Of a stretch of 64,000 nucleotides of DNA, positions 47,345-58,621 are shown piece by piece; position 1 is the stretch's first letter, and each line of letters starts with the position of its first letter. The notes beneath the pieces were generated by a model that was not told the DNA's origin, did no database searches, and saw only the letters and a list, made by a program, of their open reading frames with translations. The position numbers were made by a program, and so were the translations under genes. Origin of the DNA: Gnetum montanum (Eukaryota > Streptophyta > Gnetopsida > Gnetales > Gnetaceae); contig MNCI01013723.1 of NCBI GenBank assembly GCA_015680685.1, positions 443,106-507,105 on the forward strand, written 5' to 3'.

Positions 47345-47680
47345 GTACGAAGGAGTGTTAGCTTGACCAACATTAGCTTGACCAAATGTCAGCTTGACCA
47401 AACATCAGCGTGACCAAACATCAGCTTGACCACACATCGGCGTGACTGAATGTCAACTTGACCAAACATCAGTGTGACCAAACGTCAACTTAATCAAACG
47501 TCAGCGTGACCAAACGTCAACTTGACCAACATCAACGTGACCAAACATCAGCGTGACCAAACGTCAACTTGACTAAACGTTAGCTTGACCAAACATCAGC
47601 GTGACTAAATGTCAGCGTGACCAAACGTTAGTGTGATCAAACGTCAACTTGACCAACGTCAGCATGTGTAAATGAGAAGA
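47345..47680. repeat. Array of AGCGTGACCAAACGTC units
   Basis: About twenty degenerate units of 16-18 bp alternating AGCTTGACCAA and AGCGTGACCAAAC(A/G)TC. Confidence 0.85.
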
Positions 47681-48011
47681 TATGGCTAAGTGTCAGAGAG
47701 AGAGAATATGGCTAAAATGTTGAATAGCGTACAAAGGTGTCAGATTGACCAAACGTCAGCTTGACCAACGTCTGGGTAAGAAAACTAAGTGTTGGACGCT
47801 GTGATTCAAGTAGGGACGTGTCTAGAAAATTCTGAAACAGCATCTGGACTGGATAATAGGATTTATGAGCAGGAAATAGCGCCTGAATGCTGGGAACGGG
47901 GTAGCGTAGGAACGCTGACAATCACAGCTATGTGTGGACGCTGGATGTGGCATAGATCTGAGAAAGCAAAACGCATATCTGCAATGTTTGAGCATAGATC
48001 TGGTGGAATGG

Positions 48012-48200
48012 GATGTAGATCTGTAGTCATAAGGCGTAGATCTACAGTCACAGGATGTAGATCTGCAGTGACAGGGTGCAGATCTACAGTCACAGGGCAT
48101 AGATCTGTAGTCACAAGATGCAGATTTGCAGTGACAGGGCATAGATCTACAGTGACAGGGCGTAGATCTGCACTCACAGAGTGTAGATCTGAGATAGAAA
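48012..48200. repeat. 21-bp minisatellite, about 9 copies
   Basis: Unit GTAGATCTACAGTCACAGGGC with variants; every unit is centred on the palindrome AGATCT or a one-base variant. The period divides by three, so a frame stays open through it on each strand. Confidence 0.9.
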
Positions 48201-48236
48201 GACGTGGATTTAGGAGAAAAACGGCCCTCCTTTTAC

Positions 48237-49888
48237 TGTACCGTCCGAAATCGTCGGTGAGAGGCTGGAATGAACAAACACTGAGAGATCTACGGATGAA
48301 ACTATAAGACCCTACCTTCACCGAAGGACCTGCTAGAAAAACAATGAAGGCAGAGTGCCTTGAATGGTCCGCACGTGGATCAAATGAGGACTTCCCCGAA
48401 TGTACGGAATCATGGCACATTGGTTTATACGTAAACGAATGTAGAAAAAGACTGAACGTAAAAAAATGAAAACGTTTAAACAACGAAAACAGAAAAATGT
48501 GAACAGAAAAAATAATGTAAACTGCACAAATCTGGGCAATAATGTAAACTGTTTGTATTGATAAACAATTAAAATGTGCACCGGTCAGAATGCAGTTGCG
48601 GATTGGTTGCAAGGCAAACGTTTAGCCCTAATGGATGAGAACGGATGCTGGGAAGATGCAAGTTTTGGATTGCAGGTGTATGGCGTCCAAGTCTATATGC
48701 AGCCCCAGCCTATGAGATTGATGCCCAGATTTCTTAAGTGTGTGAGATTCAGATTTTTCCCCCTTAATCTAGTGGAAAAATAAGGGATTTATACAATTTT
48801 AAGTGTGAGATTCGGATCTGGGAAAAGATCAGTGGCTGCAGGGTAAGAAAACTTCAGATCGGGTGACAGTGTGTGCATTGATCGGATGGATGAAATGTTA
48901 CAACGTACAACATGCAGCGTGACCAAGATCTCTTATGCTGACGTGTGTAATCCATAGCGTAAAGGCTTGATACGCTGAAAAAATGCAAAATGTACAAAGA
49001 ATGTTAAAGTACAAGAATGGATCTGGATGTCTGGCCTCCAGATCTGCAGATCTGTGCTATTTTTGCTCCTCCAAGGCCTCCAGCGTGCGTGGATCTGACT
49101 CTGATGTGTGCGCAGCCTATTCTGGCGTCAGCATCAGCATCAGCGTCAGCATCAACGTCAGTGTCAGCGTCAACATCAGCGTCAGTGTTAGCGTCAACAT
49201 CAGCGTCAACGTCAGTGTCAGCATCAACGTCAGTGCCAACGTCACTAACAGCGTATGACCTGAAAATAGTGCATTTTGAGCCCGTTTCTAACCTATGAGA
49301 CCAGTTTTCAAAGTGGATCAGCATGCTATGGGTCATGAGGGTTCTGTTTGCCAATTTTGGGCTGATTTGGATGTCGTTTTAGCTCTGTTTTGGGGCTCCA
49401 AAAATTGGTGACGCTGAGCCTTACGTTGAGCAGCGTAAGAAAAGTAACCCCAGCGTCACCAAGCTAAAGTGGCACATTTGAGGACCAAATCTTGATTTTA
49501 TGGAGGTTGGGACCTGCTGGGGACCTTGGTGAAGGTCATGGGGGGTCCCTGTGCTTGATTTCGGCCTATTTTGGCTCAGTTTTGGGCCTCCAAAAGTTGG
49601 TGACGCTGAGCCTTACGCTGAGCAGTGTCTGAATATGTAGCCAACTTATACTTAACCAAAACCAAGCATTTTGAGCCCGAAACTTTTGATTCTGGATGCC
49701 AAAAGTTGGTGCAATCGCCTGTGGGCCCTGGGGGAACCTTGCTTGCTCCATTGCTCACTCCATTGTATGTCATTTCATGCCGTTTTAGAGGCTCTCAAGT
49801 TTGGTCATGCTGTAATCATGTTGGGCAGCAGCATGACTTAGCTTGATTCTTATCTAAAAGTGCTAAGCCAAAATTTTGTGGTGTTTCA
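48237..49888 (-). repeat. 5' LTR of F (sense orientation)
   Basis: About 1,652 bp, collinear with 37,181-38,905 and about 90 percent identical over the first 250 bp by eye. It contains the hexamer array at 49,125-49,245 and several AGCGTAAG / CTTACGCT pairs. Chance open frames inside it are not genes. Confidence 0.9.
49125..49245. repeat. Hexamer array GTCAGC/GTCAAC in F 5' LTR
   Basis: About 20 units of the same hexamers at the matching LTR position. The difference of about 14 units accounts for the LTR length difference. Confidence 0.95.
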
Positions 49889-51213
49889 TTGGCAACATGA
49901 AGGTCTTGATAAATAAGAGCACTAAGTTAAACAGTCTTTTATTCACCCTTACAACTTAGTACCAGGTCGTTAATTAGTTGATCATTGGTCACAAGAGGTT
50001 TTTGATCTAGAAAAAAAGATATTTGATTGAGGTATAAGTTGATCCTAAGTGACATTGAGAGAGGATATAAGAGAATATAGATTTGAAATTAAGTCAAGTA
50101 AAGAGGAATCTATTTTCCTATGTACCTGGCTTGTAGGATTACTCAAGATTAGAGTTTGAAGTAAAGACTTTGTGCAAACAACCATGTTCTCCTAGGATAG
50201 AATCAAGAATTTAAATTTTCCATATGAGAGAAAACATTAAAAGCTAGCAGACATTAAAAAAACACAATGTGAGAGATTGACGTAAGAGTGCTTTTACCAA
50301 ATGCTATGTGTTAGGAAAGAAAAGATCGACATCACATGTCAAAAGTGCTTCTCAACATGGAACATCAAGAATTTTAATGTGAGGATGAGACATCTTTGCC
50401 AAACGCCACATAGAAAATAAGATAACACTCTTCATTAAAAGAACTGACATAAAACATTGGAATTTTAGTGGTATTTTTATGAAACATCTTGTTTTGATTT
50501 TAATGCTTCATGTTAATTTATGCCAACACGAAACATAAAAGCTATAGTTCATAGTAAGATAAAAACATAAAAGCTATAGTTCATAGTAAGATAAAAAAAA
50601 GTTTCAATTTAAGTACTTTTCCCAAATACTTAGGCTAAGTACAAAAGTGATGTCCTACATCAAGGTTGTGTTTTTAATGTAAGACACCAAAGCTATGAGG
50701 CTAGGAACCAATGTACCATGTAAAAAGAACAAAAGTGGAAATGAGCCCCTAGGTAGTTGTATTTCTGCATCTGATGCAAAGATTTTATGGAATATCTAGT
50801 GTGTTTGAATTTGGAATAAGATGTCACGTCAAAAGTTATGATGTATGTTAGTTATACAAGAGTTTTAAAAAAGAAGTTGTTTTTACATCAATTTTGATTT
50901 AGCCATATTTTGCATATTTACAACTAGAATCAACATGACATGTCAAAGCTAATAACCACTTATTAATTTAATTTTTCCTACTAATACTAAGCCATAAAGA
51001 GGAAATGTTTAAGTAAAAAGTAACGTTAGATTTGTTTGGATAACCATCATTGCCTAATCATAGAAAATAGTAGGAAAACAATTAAAGAGAAATCCTAATA
51101 AGTGCTAGTAGATGTCTAGCACTTAGTAACAAACAAAAAGTCTAACACTCAATAGCAAACAAGAATAAGAAAAGAGCTTATGCATTTAAGTTTATCATAT
51201 TCACAATGAATTT
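49889..51213 (-). other. D linker between protease and RT, decayed
   Basis: AT-rich stretch right of F's 5' LTR. By position it is D's linker between protease and RT. I see no convincing reading frame. A 32-bp unit is tandemly duplicated at 50,531-50,594 (AAACATAAAAGCTATAGTTC...). Nothing else stands out. Confidence 0.45.
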
Positions 51214-51929
51214 TCAAGCAATTGAATAGGAAGGATAAGAAGAATTATTCTTCTTAGGCAAGGATATATCTAGTTCACCAAAGCACAAGTCAACAAATTC
51301 AACATCAAAAGAAGACTCATTGCCCCAGTCTATTAAATCGATGGTAACCTTAGAGTTTGTAGGAGAGTAAAGGATTGTAGGCTTGCCTATAGGTTCAAGT
51401 GTAATATCAGTCAATTTTCCACTAGCCTAATAAAATTACGCTTCTTGGTCCAAGTAAGAAGCACTTGGGATTTGTTTATCTACAGAAACGGCTATCTCAT
51501 GATTGTGAATAAGGATGTGTATCTCCTAATGTATAGCAGAAGACACAGCTCGATGTTGAGCTAGCCATGGATGTCCTGCTATACTGTTAACACTAGAACA
51601 TTCATGTATCATTATAAAGATAGCTTTAAATTGTACAAAATTTCCTACCATGAAAGGTAATTAAATGAAACCTATAACCTCTACTCATGTACCATTAAAT
51701 AAAACAAAGTTTGTATAGGTTTCATTCAAAGCTACTTGATCATGAAGACCAAGATGCTTGATAATAGCCCATTTGATCATGTTTTATTAGACATTGTTAT
51801 TAACATGTATTAGCAAAATTGTAGCTTTTGAAGACACTTTGATGGTTATGTAGAGCATCAACTAACAAATATATCTTGTCTTTAAATCAATCTTGATGTT
51901 CTTACCATGAAAGTTCAGATTGTTTAATC
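51214..51929 (-). pseudogene. D aspartic protease region (decayed)
   Basis: Retropepsin remnant following gag. The flap-to-C-terminal motif reads HPWLAQHRAVSSAIH near 51,545-51,590, parallel to KPWLAQQRAIYSPIH in F. The catalytic segment, HVDDSAATNV in F, reads HVNNNV here near 51,790-51,810, so the active-site aspartate has been lost. The frame continues to a stop at about 51,214 through an acidic tail. It lies immediately downstream of gag in D's sense direction. Confidence 0.7.
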
Positions 51930-54661
51930 ATAAGTGAGGAACTTGAAGAAAGGAAGATATACCTTTCATCTTAGTAGGAATATTACTTGGAACCATGATT
52001 CTCTTAAGAATAGCATATAGCATAGCATGATGTTCTTTAAAGATTGCCACGAGCTCATAGAAGGACAAATTAGTGCCTTTAGAACAAACACTAGTGGTCA
52101 TTTGTTGTAAGATTTTATTATCCATAAGCTGAGATGCTTGTGAAGCAAGTGCTACTATAACAGGCTATATTGGATTGGAATAAGGTGGGAAGTTGCTTAA
52201 GGAAGCAATCTCTTATTGCTACTAGAAAGAAACCTTCCTTTATGTCTCAAAAGGTTGCTTCAATGCATCAACAGCCTTCTCCTTTTACTTAGCTAAATGT
52301 GACTCATTAGTCTATTGACTATGGATGAGAATTTTTGTGTAAGATGAATGGAAAGGAGATGTTTCACCTACGATGGATGCAAAAGTGTTCTGAGGTTCAG
52401 CATGAGATGAAGTAGAATGAGAAGTGGATGGATAAGTAGATTGAGTAGGAGTAGTGTGATGGGAGCTTTTAGCATAAATGCGATAAGGAGATGGAGAGGA
52501 ATGCTTTGGTTTGGATTGTGTGGTGGTGTAGTCACACTAGTGAATCACATAAGGCTTTTCAGACTATAGTGATGACTACTTAGTTTATTTTTAATCAAAC
52601 CAATGGATAATTTAAGGCTGTTTGGGTGAAGACTTACAAGCTTTATATTCAAGCTTAAAAGCTAAAATTGTGCCTCTAGCTCCCAAGGAATTCTAAAATA
52701 TTTCAAGCTACTAGTTATTTGAATGCATAGTGGGTGGATCACTTTTCACCACGATCTTACCTTTATCGATGAGATCTTTGATGTCATCATTCAAATTCCT
52801 ATAGTTATCTATGTCATGTTTAGTAGTCTCATGATAGTAGTAGTATTTTTTTATAGTAATACCACTTAAACACTTAGGGTCATCTTCTTGCCTTTGAGAA
52901 GGATTTATAGCTATCAACTAAATGTGGTGGTAGTGTGCTATTGCTTGATCAGAGACCTATTTCTTCTTAAGTTGGTCATCCCTAAGAAGACTATTCAAAA
53001 GTAGAGAGTACCTCATAGGTATCTTAGTGTATTGGTCTTTACTCCTTTAAGCCCTACATGATTCAGTGGAAGAGAAAGGTGTTGAGGGAGCATGGTTTTG
53101 TCCCTTAGAGAACAAGAAAACACTCACAAAATTTTTGTTCCTTTCTATTGTTGAATAGCCTTATTACCCTTCTTACAGACTAATATGAATTCCTAGTCAT
53201 TACATTAAATAGTCGATTGTTCAATGCGTTTGGAAACCAGGAAAGCATCATCTAAAAAGTAAGGCTTAGGATAAGTCATTCTCTTCTAAATGTAGTTAAT
53301 TACTATTGCTTTAAAGATTTCTTACAAATGACATTTCTCCAAATGATAAAGTAGTTTTGTTGATGCTGCTATTCATTGAGATATGGATTTATTAATAGAC
53401 TAATTCAAAGCTTATTTGATGTCACTGAAAGACATCATGCTGATGCTTTGAGACACATTGAACTTGAAACATTTAATAGAGGCTACAAGCAGGTTCTCTA
53501 GAGAGGTGATAGATCCATGTGTTAGGGACCTATACCATTCCAAAGCTCTTTCAAAAAGAGAATTTGAGAAACATCTTAGCATAATACATGGATAAGGAGT
53601 CATAAGCATGCACTCATTCCTAAATATATCTACATGATTCATAGGATCTCTCGTTTTGCCATTGTACTTAGTAAAAGTACGCAGTGAAACTTCCTTAAGT
53701 AGGATTGGAAAAGGAATTGTAGAGTTGATAGGATTACTTAATACCTTATCTAAGGAAAGAGGAGAATTTCTTTTGCAAGGTGAGTGCCTTTGTTGTTTTG
53801 TCTTCATTGTTTTGAAGATGAAGCATGATGTCATTGAGTAATGCAAGCAGTTGTGGATTTGTTCTAGGTGAGTTGATGATTGATAGAATTGTAGTAGTGG
53901 GTAAAGAGGTTCAAGGAGGATGGACATAAGAAGTGGATCCAAAGATTGTAGGAGCAGGTATATCCAAAGAGATTGAACTAGATGGGTATACAGGAAAGGA
54001 GAATTCGCTGGTAGCTTCAGGAATGCTAAATGGATGCAAAGTAGGAGCATAAAGTAGGAAAGGCTAAAATGGAGGTATGCTAGGCTATGATTGAGGAATG
54101 GAGAGGATAATTTCAAAGGGTGAAACAAAGGATTGGAAAAAAATGGATTGTTAACATTGTTAGATGAACATAAATGGTATGGTGAAATAGAACTTGTAGA
54201 AAGGGTGAATGGTTTAGTGATGAGTGGAATAAATCTAGGTGCGTTACTCTACATAATTGAGATGTTAATGTTATGGATGTGATGAGAGTGAGGGTTGCTT
54301 CTACCAAGCTCTCCTATTGGTTCTCTTCATCTTCATTTATCAAATGGATATTTGACTTAGAGGTAACACTTTCTCTTCTTACTTTAACAATGATGTGTGG
54401 ACCAAGAGACCAATCTAGGATGTTCTTTATCCTAGCTTATTTGATCTATAGGTGAACATGTTCCTACATATTCTCTTATTCCATGATAAATTCCAATATC
54501 TCCTTAACTTTTGTATGATCTAGTTTAATTAGATGATTTGGCTTGTAAAGAAAAGATGATAGCTTGTTAGCATGCTCATACTCTACCATGAGCTTGAACA
54601 TGTTAGGAATTAAGATATAGTCTAGCTCCCATTTGGTATAGGATGTTTTATAGTCCTTCAA
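51930..54661 (-). pseudogene. gag: D gag (decayed)
   Basis: Gag polyprotein remnant of element D. The capsid region near 53,412-53,700 carries KYNGKTRDPMNHVDIFRNE and, further on, ALEWYRSLTHGSITSLENLL, the usual Ty3/gypsy capsid pattern (W-Y ... S-I-x-S-x-E-x-L). It aligns with the F gag at 45.9-46.1 kb. A nucleocapsid-like element at 52,711-52,917 keeps HETTKHDIDNYRNLNDDI, but the cysteine positions have become tyrosine. The N-terminal part (54,661 downward) is proline- and serine-rich. At least three frames are needed to read through, so several indels and stops have accumulated. It is older than F, whose gag stays in one frame. Confidence 0.75.
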
Positions 54662-54728
54662 GCTTAATCCACTTGAGAATCCTTAATTTCTCCTCAACTT
54701 CATTGGTTTTTGGATTTTGGAGAAGCTA

Positions 54729-54747
54729 AAAGTTGATAATGATGCCA
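54729..54747 (-). promoter_or_regulatory. Putative D primer-binding site (tRNA-Asp type)
   Basis: On the minus strand the site begins TGGCATCATTATC, nearly the same as C's PBS (TGGCATCATTGTC) and a decayed form of the tRNA-Asp complement TGGCGCCGTTGCC. It sits about 70 bp before the first long gag-frame ATG (54,661). Confidence 0.5.
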
Positions 54748-55979
54748 TAGCAACAACTATGGAAATGTTGTGACTTCATAGGGTTGTTACCAATGTGTCG
54801 GTTTATCCTTGAAAATAGGGTTGCACTTAAAATAAAAGGTTAGAGGCTTTGGTTTTAAAGAAAATGCTAAAATCATATAGAAATGATGTAACATCAATGT
54901 TTTAATGTGACATGGTAATGAGAGTTAGATAATAATAATAGCCTAGAAATGAGGTTAAATCCATAAGCAAAATGACATGACATCAATGTATTAAAATAGA
55001 ATGTCAACAAAAATTAGTAAATAAAAGAAAAAATGTGAAAATGCTAGAATCATAGGAAGCTGAAATAGAGAGTGAATCCTAGAAACAATGTTTAGTTTTG
55101 TGGAGGTCCTCCTTCTAGTGCTAGAAAGATGCTGTGGTATGAATTAGCATAATAACAAAATCCAATACAACCTAACACAAAACTAAGCCACGTAATCTCA
55201 TGGCCACCAACAGGTCTAAGAAAACTAAACTTTCAAATAATTTCTATTAAATCGAAAGGGTACTTGCAAATCATGGGAAAAATTTAATAATTTGAGCCAA
55301 ATACTTTTGTCAAACATTAGTAAATCAAGAGTGGAAAGAAAAGGGAGTACGTGTAATAGCCAATAGAAAATGCACAAAGATCATGTGTAGATCTATGCAA
55401 AAATAAAATGCAACATAACATGTGCTAAAAAGAAAAAAACCCATATTATAGTCAAAAGAAAAAATTAGGAACCTACAAAAAGATGTTCTAGGACATGTAC
55501 CAAGGATTAAATGCATTTGAAGAGAAGTTGTATTATCCCATTCTTTCTTCAATATGTGCATCTAATGTAGATCTCGTGGAAACAATAGAAGATTTAGTGG
55601 CTGATAAAGTAGAGGGAAGGATTAGATCACTATATTGATATAATTCCAAGCAATTTCTCCATGTCTCAAGAGGACAACATGAAGGGGATATAGTGCATTA
55701 ATAGGGATGATAGAGAGAGACACAGAGAGAAAGAGAGAGATATGAAAATTATTCTGTGGAAAGGCAAAGTCTTTGGAAGAGATTTCCAAATTGTCAATCG
55801 TAAAAAATGTTAACTACTCTAAGTAATAGAGATGACTACAAATACTAAGCAAATCAGTGAAGCAAAATGTCAACCACAATGTCCAAAAAGCCAATCCCTT
55901 TTTGTTTAGTGGTATTCTCTTATTTGTATACTAAAAATGCCTCATAGATCATGTAAAAATGATGTAGTGGGGCCCACAG
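54748..55979 (-). repeat. Putative 5' LTR of D
   Basis: This block lies between D's PBS and the point where H's pol resumes. Read on the minus strand it would start TGTGGGCCCCAC and end just before the PBS. It is AT-rich, non-coding, and holds a GA-rich tract at about 55,712-55,743. The 3' LTR needed to confirm the ends is outside the window, so this rests on position only. Confidence 0.4.
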
Positions 55980-56099
55980 AATATTTTAACGTTAGGATGA
56001 GATTAAATACCTGAAAATATGTCAAAAGTTCTAAAAATTAGGATGAGATTAAACCCTTAAATAAAATCCTAGATGATCATATTGTTAAAAAAAACCTAT

Positions 56100-57320
56100 A
56101 GAATTTTGCATGGTCCTATGATCATTTGAAAACCTTCAATCCTATTGTAATGGATTATAAGATTTCATTAACCAAAAGATGTAGAATTATGAAATAGAAT
56201 GTAAGAAAATTCAATACATCTTTTAAGCAAGCTATAGATGCCAAGATAAAGAAACTATTAAGTGTAAGAATAATTTACCCTATTCACTACTCAGCATAAA
56301 TAGCAAATGTTATTCTTGTATAGAAAAAGAATGAAGATATTAGATTGTGTATCGATTTTAGAAATTTGAATGAGACTTCAATTAGAGATAGATATCCACT
56401 TCCAAGAATTGTTGAAATGCTTATAAAATTTTCAAGATGTCAAATATACTAATTGTTAAATGGTTTCTTAGGATATAATCAAATTATATGAGATAAACAT
56501 GATAGGTACAAAACTCTGTTAATAACAAAATGGAGAACCTTTGCTTATAAAAGAATGTATCTTGGTCTATCTAATGCTAGAATAACATTTCAATTTTCCA
56601 TGGATATTTCTTTTGAAGATCTAATTAGGAAATTAATAGTTATATATTTAGATGATATTACAATATACTCAAAACATGAAAGAGATCACATTTCCATCTA
56701 CAATAGATACTTGACAAATGTCAAAAATATAGTATTTCTTTAATCTTAAGAAATGCATCTTTAGGATAAAATCAAGAAGCTTATTAGGGCACATAATTTT
56801 TCATAAAGGAATAATTGTAGATCAATCAAGAATACAGGAAATTCAAAATATTAAGCATCCCACAAGTAAAAATTCCTCATGCTCATTCTTTAGAAAGATT
56901 AACTTTGTAATCAAAATTCATAACATGATTCATAGAGATAGTAAAACATTGATGTTAGAAAAACTAAAGAATCTGTGAAAGATCTATAATTAATCAAAAA
57001 ATCCATTATGGAAGCTTCATATCTAGTAGAACCAAAGTTGAAAGAAGATTTTTGGTTATGCACTTTTGCATCTATAGATTCAGTAGCAATAGTATTAACA
57101 TAGAAGAATGATAGGGAAGAAGACCTAATTAAATTCTTTGACCATTAGTCAAAAGAAACTAAAAGGAATTTTATGATTTTATTGTGATTAAAGTTCTAAT
57201 TCATTTCAAGTATTATTTGGAAAATGCGACTGTCCATATTATGATTGTAGAACTAGCTGTGAGGCAATTTTTATCTACAACAATTTAAATTTACACTAGA
57301 AACTTATAGAGCATTAAAAA
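56100..57320 (+). pseudogene. pol: H reverse transcriptase and RNase H (decayed)
   Basis: Degenerate RT/RNase H of a Ty3/gypsy polyprotein. In the plus strand the order of RT motifs is normal: the approach stretch with KKLLSVRIIYPIHYSA, then the IRLCIDFRNLN block near 56,340-56,375, then LGLSNARITFQ, and the catalytic box YLDD at 56,645-56,656, still intact. A tether-like stretch with SYLVEPKLKEDFWLC follows near 57,010-57,065 and leads to a poorly preserved RNase H. Many stop codons and frame changes interrupt it, so no RT could be made. Motif wording (FRNLN rather than YRELN) differs from the Athila-like A and C elements, so H is another gypsy lineage. Domain limits are approximate. Confidence 0.8.
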
Positions 57321-58621
57321 ATATGGGTTTAGATAGGATTATGGGAAAATATTTTGATGATGGATTATTAACTTTTTCTAAAACTAGAGATCAAGATGAT
57401 GTTATTAAATTCGTTACTAAACAAGAAGTTCCTAAGGATTTGACAAGGGATCAGAAAAGAGATTTTATATAGAAGGAGAACAAATATATATTAATCGAAG
57501 GAATATTATATAGAAAAAATTTTAAAGGGATACTATTAGAATGTGTGATAAATCAAAAAAATTGATGAGATTTTAAATCAGTTCCATGATCACAAAGGCT
57601 TATATTATGAATCTTCAATAGCTATAATGCAACATATTTTAAAATATAGTTTTTTCTTGTCCACAATGTATGAAAACCTTAAAAAAAATTCAAACCAATT
57701 ATAAGTATCACATTCATGGACCAAAACTTGAAAGGGAAAGTACTCCATTAAAGCTCGTAGTGGTAGATAAATCTTTTCTTGATGGGAATTAGAATTTATA
57801 GGAATTATCACTCCATCTAAAGTAGGAGACAAATTTATTTGAATGACTACTGATTATTCAATCAAATGGCCAAAAGCTAAAGTTCTTAGAAAAAGCACAT
57901 CATGTGATGTAATTAAATTCTTAGAAAATTACATTATAAATTTCTTTAAATGCCTAAGTCACTAGTCACTGATAATGTTCTAACTTTTCAGTTAGTTGAA
58001 TTTATAAAATGGGGTTCAGAAAAATCTATTTTGCAAATTTCATCCTCAAATTATTACCCCCAATGTAATTATTTAGTTGAATCAACTAAAAAAAATGATA
58101 TCATACATTAAACACTCCATGGATATAAGTTTAGGAAATTGGCATGAATATTTACAAGGAGCTTTATAGACAAATACAATCAAGATTCACTTCACTATTT
58201 AACCTTGTCTATGGATTTTATGCTCATATGACTAATAAGATCTTGTCCTTAGCAATAGAGTTCATGGGAAATTATAACCCATGAATATATAAGGAGAAAA
58301 GTTATGGTTCTATTGTTAAAAAGAAAATCAATAACAGATAAAGCTCAAGATAAGCTCTTACCAAATGTAATTGCAACAAAGAGATGGTTTAATCACCAAG
58401 TAAGATGGAAATCAATTATAGAAGGAGATTTAGTTTTGTTATGGTAAATTAATAAGAAAGGTTATCCAAACAAATTATCAACCAAATGGATTAGACCATT
58501 AATAATCAAGCAACAAGTGGCTAACAACACCTTTAAATCAACTACTTTTGATGGATAAGTGTTGAGCTATTTCTTCAATATCATTCATCTAAAGAGTTAC
58601 TTCAGGCAACTATCCACTTGA
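57321..58621 (+). pseudogene. pol: H integrase (decayed)
   Basis: Integrase follows RNase H directly. A zinc-binding N-terminal zone with ILYRKNFKGILLECV lies near 57,505-57,550. The catalytic core keeps all three acidic residues: D in TTDYS (57,852-57,854), D in VTDN (57,971-57,973) and E in LVEST (58,079-58,081). The last two are separated by 35 residues, the canonical D-X35-E spacing. A frame change lies between the first two. The C-terminal part, EGDLVLLW and a KWIRPLIIK stretch near 58,420-58,510, matches the GPY/F-type end of gypsy integrases, and the frame ends at a TGA at 58,619-58,621. Stops and frame changes make it non-functional. Confidence 0.82.

Larger units (their letters stand above)
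47021..48236 (-). other. F leader between 5' LTR and gag, built of short repeats
   Basis: About 1.2 kb without a gene. It holds three tandem arrays listed separately (21-bp at 48,012-48,200, 16-18-bp at 47,345-47,680, 15-16-bp at 47,100-47,320). No convincing PBS lies at the LTR edge: the sense strand there reads GTAAAAGGAGGGCCG. Confidence 0.7.
37181..49888 (-). mobile_element. Element F: 12.7-kb gag-protease-only retrotransposon
   Basis: Bounded by direct repeats 37,181-38,905 and 48,237-49,888, each TGTACCGTCC...TTTCA. Gag and protease occupy 43,481-47,020 on the minus strand. No RT, RNase H or integrase motif appears in 38,906-43,480 on either strand, so F depends on proteins made elsewhere. 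Its GC content is visibly higher than the surroundings. Flanks ATGGT and TTGGC are an imperfect target-site match (3 of 5). It sits in D, whose gag and protease are its closest relatives here. No tRNA-like PBS is recognisable beside the 5' LTR. A purine-rich AACAAAGAGGGA in sense, beside 38,906, may be the polypurine tract. Confidence 0.8.
16472..55979 (-). mobile_element. Element D: host element split by four insertions
   Basis: A minus-strand Ty3/gypsy element reconstructed from pieces that are in the correct order. They are 5' LTR (about 54,748-55,979), PBS, gag and protease (51.2-54.7 kb), a pre-RT stretch (49,889-51,213 and 37,123-37,180), RT N-terminus (23,613-23,770 and 22,726-22,855), RT C-terminus/RNase H, integrase (20.8-22.1 kb), conserved block (19.9-20.2 kb) and 3' ORF (16,477-18,468). 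Between the pieces lie F, C, a solo LTR and, at the 3' end, A. D's 3' LTR would lie left of the window. The D copy is old, with many frameshifts. Its 3' half resembles A and C, while its gag and protease resemble F. Confidence 0.65.

Noticed and set aside
48012-48200. Regular 21-bp repeats as a possible CRISPR array
   Set aside because: No spacers separate the units; it is a head-to-tail minisatellite in a plant retrotransposon.
48216-48236. Primer-binding site next to F's 5' LTR
   Set aside because: The sense strand reads GTAAAAGGAGGGCCG, which lacks the TGG start and matches no tRNA end I know.
47863-48612. 249-codon minus-strand frame across the leader and LTR of F
   Set aside because: It runs through the 21-bp minisatellite, whose period divides by three, and into the LTR. 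It has no motif and no start context.
56100-58621. H RT as an integrated pararetrovirus
   Set aside because: An integrase with D-X35-E spacing follows RT and RNase H, which pararetroviruses lack; it is a Ty3/gypsy retrotransposon.
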